From the NCBI GenBank assembly GCA_019187405.1, contig JABAQZ010000033.1, positions 17,616 to 68,295 of the forward strand: 50,680 bases of DNA, written 5' to 3'. A model generated the notes under the pieces. It saw only the letters and a list, made by a program, of their open reading frames with translations. It was not told where the DNA came from and searched no databases. The translations under genes were made by a program, and so were the position numbers. Below are positions 46,367 through 50,680 of the stretch, piece by piece. Every line of letters begins with the position of its first letter. Positions within the stretch are counted from its first letter, which is position 1. Source of the DNA: Ignavibacteria bacterium. Lineage in GTDB: Bacteria > Bacteroidota > Ignavibacteria > Tepidaquicellales > Tepidaquicellaceae.

Positions 46367-47932
46367 TCAAACCGGTCTCATCAGTGGAAAGAAAATCACG
46401 TCTCGTATGGAATGGGAATTAGTCAGCAGCATTACCAGCCGGTCAACGCCCAAACCTACGCCAGTTGTTGGAGGCATTCCTGCTTCAATAGCATTGATAA
46501 AATCTTCATCGAGCGGGTGAGTTTCTTTTTCTCCGCCTCTGCCTCTTTCGACTTGTTCCTCAAGCAGCTTTCTCTGCAATAGCGGATCATTAAGCTCGGT
46601 ATAGGAATTTCCCATTTCCCATTTATAAACATAAGGTTCAAATCTTTCGGCAAGTATTACCTGCTCGGGATCTTTTTCCATTTCTTCAATCTGCTTCAGG
46701 CTGTATTCTCTCAGGGGTTTGCACAATGGTGTTGTGTCAAGTGGAAAATCGTAAATGAACACAGGTTGTATAAGATCTTCTTCACAGACAGCTTCAAACA
46801 GATTTGCTATTATCAAACCTTTGCTTTGAGAAATTTTCGGATCATACTCAATTCCGTTTTTTTCCATATAATCTATAATTTCCTTTTTCTTCATATTAAG
46901 CACATCAAGTCCTGTTTTTTCCCTGACTGCATCTGTCATTTTCATTCTTTTCCAGGGGCGTTTGAAATCAATTTCCGTTTCGCCGTAAATAACTTTCGTT
47001 GTTCCGTGAATGTCAATGCATGCCTGCTCCACGACTTCTTCAAAGAGATTCATTGAATCGAAATAATCTCCGTACGCCTGATACCATTCCACCTGAGTAA
47101 ACTCCGGATTGTGCGTTCTGTCAATTCCTTCATTACGGAAATCTCTGACAAATTCATAAACTCTTTCGAAGCCGCCTACGACAAGTCTTTTTAAAAATAA
47201 TTCGTTTGAAATTCTTAAATACAAATCCACATCGAGAGTATTGTGATGAGTAACAAATGGCTGTGCGTTTGCGCCTCCATAAATTGTCTGAAGCGTTGGA
47301 GTTTCGACTTCAAAAAAAAGATGCTTCTCAAGCGTCCTTTTAATAGACTGAATTATTTTAGTTCTCTTAATGAATGTGTCTTTTACATGTTCATTTACAA
47401 TCAGGTCAATGTATCTCTGTCTGTAACGAAGCTCGATATCGGCAAAAGCGTCATATACAATTTTTTCTCCCGATTCGGTAACTTCTTCCTTTACAACTGG
47501 CAATGGGCGAATTGACTTCGTCAGAAGTTCATACGAAACAGCATGTATCGAAACCTCTCCGGTTTTCGTTCGGAATATAAAACCATTCACTCCTATAATA
47601 TCGCCGATGTCAAGAAGTTTAAACACATTATATGCCTGCTCTCCTACATCATCTTTCTTTATATAAATCTGAATACGTCCCGTCCCGTCTTTTATGTGGC
47701 AGAATGTCGCCTTTCCCATTTTTCTGATAGCCATAATTCTGCCGGCAACTGATACTGTCTGTGATTTATGATTTTCCTTTTCCTCTTCCGTTTCGGGATC
47801 TTTAAAATTATCGATGATCTCTTTCGAATTGGATGTAACATCAAATTTATGAGGATAAGGATTAATGCCGAGCTTTTTTATTTCTTCAAGCTCTTCGATT
47901 CTTCTTTTTATTAGGTCGTTTTGCTCTGTCAA
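46367..47932 (-). CDS. lysS: Lysyl-tRNA synthetase (class II)
   Basis: 521 residues. N-terminal OB anticodon-binding domain (about 55-160; VSVAGRIMAIRKMGKATFCHIKDG), then the class II motifs: FIKRTKIIQSIKRTLEKHLFFEVETP (motif 1), FRNEGIDRTHNPEFTQVEWY (motif 2) and GVGLGVDRLVML (motif 3). Length fits LysS. Last gene of the scpA-scpB-rluB-lysS run, 15 bp after the pseudouridine synthase gene. Confidence 0.97.
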   Translation of the reverse strand: MTEQNDLIKRRIEELEEIKKLGINPYPHKFDVTSNSKEIIDNFKDPETEEEKENHKSQTVSVAGRIMAIRKMGKATFCHIKDGTGRIQIYIKKDDVGEQAYNVFKLLDIGDIIGVNGFIFRTKTGEVSIHAVSYELLTKSIRPLPVVKEEVTESGEKIVYDAFADIELRYRQRYIDLIVNEHVKDTFIKRTKIIQSIKRTLEKHLFFEVETPTLQTIYGGANAQPFVTHHNTLDVDLYLRISNELFLKRLVVGGFERVYEFVRDFRNEGIDRTHNPEFTQVEWYQAYGDYFDSMNLFEEVVEQACIDIHGTTKVIYGETEIDFKRPWKRMKMTDAVREKTGLDVLNMKKKEIIDYMEKNGIEYDPKISQSKGLIIANLFEAVCEEDLIQPVFIYDFPLDTTPLCKPLREYSLKQIEEMEKDPEQVILAERFEPYVYKWEMGNSYTELNDPLLQRKLLEEQVERGRGGEKETHPLDEDFINAIEAGMPPTTGVGLGVDRLVMLLTNSHSIRDVIFFPLMRPV

Positions 47933-47947
47933 TAAATTCTGTCAGTG

Positions 47948-48670
47948 TTAATTTTTAATGATTGATTTTAATTTGTTAACTTCTCCTGCATTAAGATAAC
48001 GCCAGTGTCCTTCTTTCAGACCGCCGAGTACCAATCCAGCATATTCGGTTCTGTATAACTCTCTTACATAATAACCGAATTTTTCGAACATATTATGTAT
48101 CTGTCTGTTTCTTCCTTCTTGTATCGAGATATACAACCGCGTAAAATCATTTTTATAAAGAAACTTAATGACTGCAGGTCTTGTCTTTCTTCCGTCAAGC
48201 ATTATGCCGGCGGAAATTTTTTTCTTAATTCTTTCCTCAAGCGGTTTTGAAAGCTGAACAAAATAAGTTTTGTAAATTTTATTCTCAGGTTTCATCAATG
48301 CATTTGCAAACTCTCCGTCATTGGTCAATAAAAGCAGACCTCCGGTGTTGTAATCCAGCCTGCCGACGGGAAATATTTTTTTGTTAATTCCGATTAGATC
48401 AATTACGGTAGTTCTCTTTTTATCGTCCGAAACAGTTGTAACAACTCCCTTCGGTTTATTTAGAAGTATGTAAATCTTTTTTATTTCCTGTCTAACCTGT
48501 TCACCGTCAACACATACTTTATCGATTTCCGGTTCAACCTTCAATCCAAGTTCATATACGGTTTTATTATTAACTGTAACTCTTCCTTGCAGAATGTACT
48601 CATCTATTTTTCTTCTTGATAAAATACCATGAGAGGAAATATACTTGTTTAAACGTACGGCATTTTCCAT
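47948..48670 (-). CDS. Pseudouridine synthase (RluB/RsuA family)
   Basis: 240 residues. An N-terminal S4 RNA-binding domain (about 1-60, RLNKYISSHGILSRRKIDEY) precedes the catalytic domain with GRLDYNTGGLLLLTNDG, which holds the catalytic Asp, and RNRQIHNMFEKFGY. Makes pseudouridine in rRNA; closeness to scpAB suggests RluB, which acts on 23S rRNA in many bacteria. The gene starts directly after the scpB stop. Confidence 0.92.
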   Translation of the reverse strand: MENAVRLNKYISSHGILSRRKIDEYILQGRVTVNNKTVYELGLKVEPEIDKVCVDGEQVRQEIKKIYILLNKPKGVVTTVSDDKKRTTVIDLIGINKKIFPVGRLDYNTGGLLLLTNDGEFANALMKPENKIYKTYFVQLSKPLEERIKKKISAGIMLDGRKTRPAVIKFLYKNDFTRLYISIQEGRNRQIHNMFEKFGYYVRELYRTEYAGLVLGGLKEGHWRYLNAGEVNKLKSIIKN

Positions 48671-49423
48671 TTAATTTTCGCTTTCACCGTCTTTGTCTGA
48701 TACGGCTTCTTCAGTATTGTTATTTTCAAAACTTTGCTGTTCTTCCTGCTCTTCGTTTTCATTTGTGGTAATCAATTCAAGCTGATGAACAGTCTCATGT
48801 CCCTGGGCAGTTTCTTGTACATTTACCGAATTAAACAATTCAATATCGGCTTCTGTTATGCCTTCGATCTCTTCATTTTTTAGGATATCATTTATTTCCT
48901 TGAGTTTTGGAAGATCTTCCAGAGAATTCAGTCCGAGAACTTTTAAAAATGTTTTCGTTGTACCGTATAAAATCGGTCTTCCGGGAGTTTCAGATCTGCC
49001 TGTAATGGTAATAAGCTCTTTCTCGAGAAGAGAATTTACAATGTAATCGACATTAACACCTCTTATGAATTCTATTTCAGAACGGGTTACCGGTTGTTTG
49101 TATGCAATTACAGAAAGTGTTTCGAGAGCTGATTGCGAAAGTTTTTTCTTTTGCTTTTCTTCATAAAGCTTACCGACAAACCTGCCGTAGTCCTGTTTAG
49201 TTGAAAATGCATAACCTCCCGCAACTCTAATGATTTCATAGGGTTTATTATTTTTTTTGTAATCATCATTAAGTTGTGAAACTGATTCTTCTATTTCGGC
49301 CAGACTTATTCTCAAGCCGCTTTTGTCAATAATGTCTTTGAGTTGTTTAGGATTTAATTCTTCTTCGGAAGCGAAGATCATTGACTCTACTATGTTTCTT
49401 ATTTCAGGACTGACTGCCGGCAT
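48671..49423 (-). CDS. scpB: Segregation and condensation protein B
   Basis: 250 residues. Two winged-helix domains with the signatures ESMIFASEEELNPKQL and LETLSVIAYKQPVTRSEIEFIRGVN...ITGRSETPGRPILYGTT. The C-terminal 60 or so residues are an acidic low-complexity tail. Partner of ScpA and SMC in chromosome condensation. The start overlaps the scpA 3' end by 20 bp. Confidence 0.95.
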   Translation of the reverse strand: MPAVSPEIRNIVESMIFASEEELNPKQLKDIIDKSGLRISLAEIEESVSQLNDDYKKNNKPYEIIRVAGGYAFSTKQDYGRFVGKLYEEKQKKKLSQSALETLSVIAYKQPVTRSEIEFIRGVNVDYIVNSLLEKELITITGRSETPGRPILYGTTKTFLKVLGLNSLEDLPKLKEINDILKNEEIEGITEADIELFNSVNVQETAQGHETVHQLELITTNENEEQEEQQSFENNNTEEAVSDKDGESEN

Positions 49424-50222
49424 AATCGGATCTCTTTTTTAAAATAAAATTTGATTTATCATTATTCAGAATTTCAATTTCAATAAAGCCTTCAAGAGCA
49501 AGCTGAAGCAAAGCGAGAAACAGACAAATGATTTTCAGTTTAACTGTATAACCGGAAATGAATTCATTAAAGTTAATACCGTTACCGTCCTCCAGCATCG
49601 AAAGCAGAAATTCTCTCTGATTTTCCGGAGTAATATCGAGCAGTTCAATCGGATGCACGACTTCACGTCTTATGTTTGATATCACTCTTTTATAAGCTTT
49701 TATGAGATTATAAATTGTTACATTCTTCAGACTTGGATCAGCTTCAAAATCTTTTTCATACTCTCTTTTGTCGTTATCAAAATTATTTCTGAAAGCCCTT
49801 TGTCTCTGAATATTCTCAAGCTCGCTGAATTTTTCCGAAACATCTTTAAAGCGTTTATATTCGAGAAGTTTTCTTATCAACGATAATCTAGGATCTTCTT
49901 CTTCAATGATATTGCCTGATTCGTCCACCTGCGGTATCATCATTTTTGCTTTTATTTTCATCAGTTCTGTAGCCATCACGAGAAATTCACCTGCGAGTTC
50001 AATGTCAAGCTCTTTCATATAATTCAGATAGTCGATGAAATCCTTTGTAATTTTTGAAATTGGAATATTATAAATATCGAGTTCGTCAGCTTTAACAAAA
50101 TGAAGAAGGATATCGAGAGGACCTTCGAATTCCTTCAAGGCGGCTCTGTAAACGCTACTGCTTACCTGCTTGTTAGTCGATGAATCATGAATATTTTCGC
50201 TGATGTCTGTCATGGCATTCAA
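49404..50222 (-). CDS. scpA: Segregation and condensation protein A
   Basis: 272 residues. The kleisin N-terminal helix region EFEGPLDILLHFVKADELDIYNIPI and FLVMATELMKIKAKMMIP match ScpA, and the C-terminal winged helix ends VKLKIICLFLALLQLALEGFIEIEI. Bridges SMC heads with ScpB. The start could be ATG 50222 or the next in-frame ATG three codons later; no strong Shine-Dalgarno sequence decides it. First gene of the scpAB-rluB-lysS run. Confidence 0.95.
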   Translation of the reverse strand: MNAMTDISENIHDSSTNKQVSSSVYRAALKEFEGPLDILLHFVKADELDIYNIPISKITKDFIDYLNYMKELDIELAGEFLVMATELMKIKAKMMIPQVDESGNIIEEEDPRLSLIRKLLEYKRFKDVSEKFSELENIQRQRAFRNNFDNDKREYEKDFEADPSLKNVTIYNLIKAYKRVISNIRREVVHPIELLDITPENQREFLLSMLEDGNGINFNEFISGYTVKLKIICLFLALLQLALEGFIEIEILNNDKSNFILKKRSDYAGSQS

Positions 50223-50413
50223 TATACTAAACTGTGTTTTGAAATTAAATGAAGTAGGGTTTTAGAAATTGTGTTCATTGTTAATTCTTTAAACTAACAA
50301 TTATGATGATTTTAAATAAGAAAAATTGAATTAGTTTTTTGTTTGTGTGAAATTCAAGATTGTTATAAAAATCGAGTTATGAAGATATTAGAGAGCATTC
50401 GTGAGCGTTGGGT

Positions 50414-50451
50414 GGGGGGGGGGGGGGAAACCGTTTAAACGGTTTCCCCCC
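50414..50451. repeat. G-run joined to a 30-bp perfect palindrome
   Basis: Fourteen G (50414-50427) run into AAACCGTTTAAACGGTTT (50428-50445) and six C (50446-50451). The last six G, the AT-rich centre and the six C form a perfect 30-bp palindrome with its axis at GTTTAAAC. Long homopolymers are rare in this AT-rich DNA and the length may be an assembly artefact. Confidence 0.75.
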
Positions 50452-50554
50452 AACACGCCCCCAGTACACATTTAGCGATTTAGAAATACTTACCTTATGT
50501 ATTAGCATTCTGAACGGCGGTAATAGAGAGAGCATTAGTGAGCGTTGGGTGTTG

Positions 50555-50680
50555 GGGGCTGTCCAAAAAGTCCTCATTAGCACATTTGAAAAATGAAAAT
50601 AAAGCGGTTGCATTAATTTGCAACCGCTAACTTGTTAATTAACTCTTCATTTATTTTTACTTTCCACCACTTTATCATAT
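50555..50680 (-). mobile_element. End of an insertion sequence, truncated by the window
   Basis: GGGGCTGTCCAAAAAGTC (50555-50572) resembles the terminal repeat of IS1182/IS5-type elements. A perfect hairpin AGCGGTTGCA-TTAATT-TGCAACCGCT follows at 50603-50628. Beyond it the minus strand reads YDKVVESKNK and a stop at 50647-50649, which could be the C-terminus of a transposase continuing outside the window. Confidence 0.5.

Larger units (their letters stand above)
50223..50680. other. Repeat-rich right end
   Basis: No complete gene. Holds two related 24-bp direct repeats (50391-50414 and 50528-50551, one mismatch: C or A after GAGAGCATT), a G-run/palindrome, and the end of an insertion sequence. 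The promoter of the scpA run should lie near 50223-50390; no boxes are assigned. Confidence 0.5.

Noticed and set aside
50377-50613. ORFs on both strands across the G-run
   Set aside because: Low-complexity glycine/proline translations generated by the homopolymer and palindrome.

Overview
The window is AT-rich, densely coding chromosomal DNA. It most likely comes from an Ignavibacteria-type member of the Bacteroidota/Chlorobiota group. Four secreted proteins end in a type IX secretion (Por) sorting domain containing a YPNPFNPSTNIQY-type linker, a form I associate with Ignavibacteria, and there are two UvrA paralogues. Placement is from motif recognition only, not from a search.

Layout. (1) 1-3342: a 41-bp tandem repeat, then cmk-rpsA ending in a terminator. 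(2) 3461-9292: three consecutive minus-strand genes for large T9SS-exported beta-propeller/repeat proteins. (3) 9797-23298: a minus-strand polymorphic-toxin locus, the accessory core of the window. A complete 1859-residue Sec-exported RHS protein with a Tlde1-like (L,D-transpeptidase fold) tip is followed by a membrane protein that is probably its immunity protein. Three displaced 'core-end + new tip + immunity candidate' cassettes come next: a second Tlde1-like tip cut off by an in-frame stop, a tip of unknown type with a lipoprotein partner, and an alpha/beta-hydrolase tip with a small membrane partner. A tipless core remnant ends the array. (4) 23871-26826: an M1 peptidase with a T9SS tail and an outer-membrane beta-barrel candidate. 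(5) 27077-34541: UvrA paralogue, TPR protein, canonical UvrA (convergent), PD40 lipoprotein. (6) 34684-35841: a fossil T9SS tail and a decayed insertion sequence, next to tRNA-Glu. (7) 36041-38830: IscR-like regulator with a palindromic operator, IscS, A-type Fe-S carrier and superoxide dismutase. (8) 38895-42830: two lipoproteins, glycosyltransferase 9, DUF3108 protein, QueE. (9) 42827-50222, minus: PAP2 phosphatase, cystathionine gamma-lyase/synthase, cystathionine beta-synthase, LysS, RluB-like, ScpB, ScpA. (10) 50391-50680: repeats, a long GC-flanked palindrome and the end of an insertion sequence running out of the window.

The most interesting system is the RHS array. Blocks of 343, 323 and 200 bp are identical between cassettes, so the copies have been exchanging sequence recently. 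Every recognisable tip or partner points to the cell envelope: a peptidoglycan enzyme fold, a lipase-like fold, membrane immunity candidates and a lipoprotein. This fits a Sec-dependent, tip-swapping antibacterial toxin reservoir without visible T6SS or T9SS signals. Functions of tips and immunity proteins are inferred from motifs and gene order.
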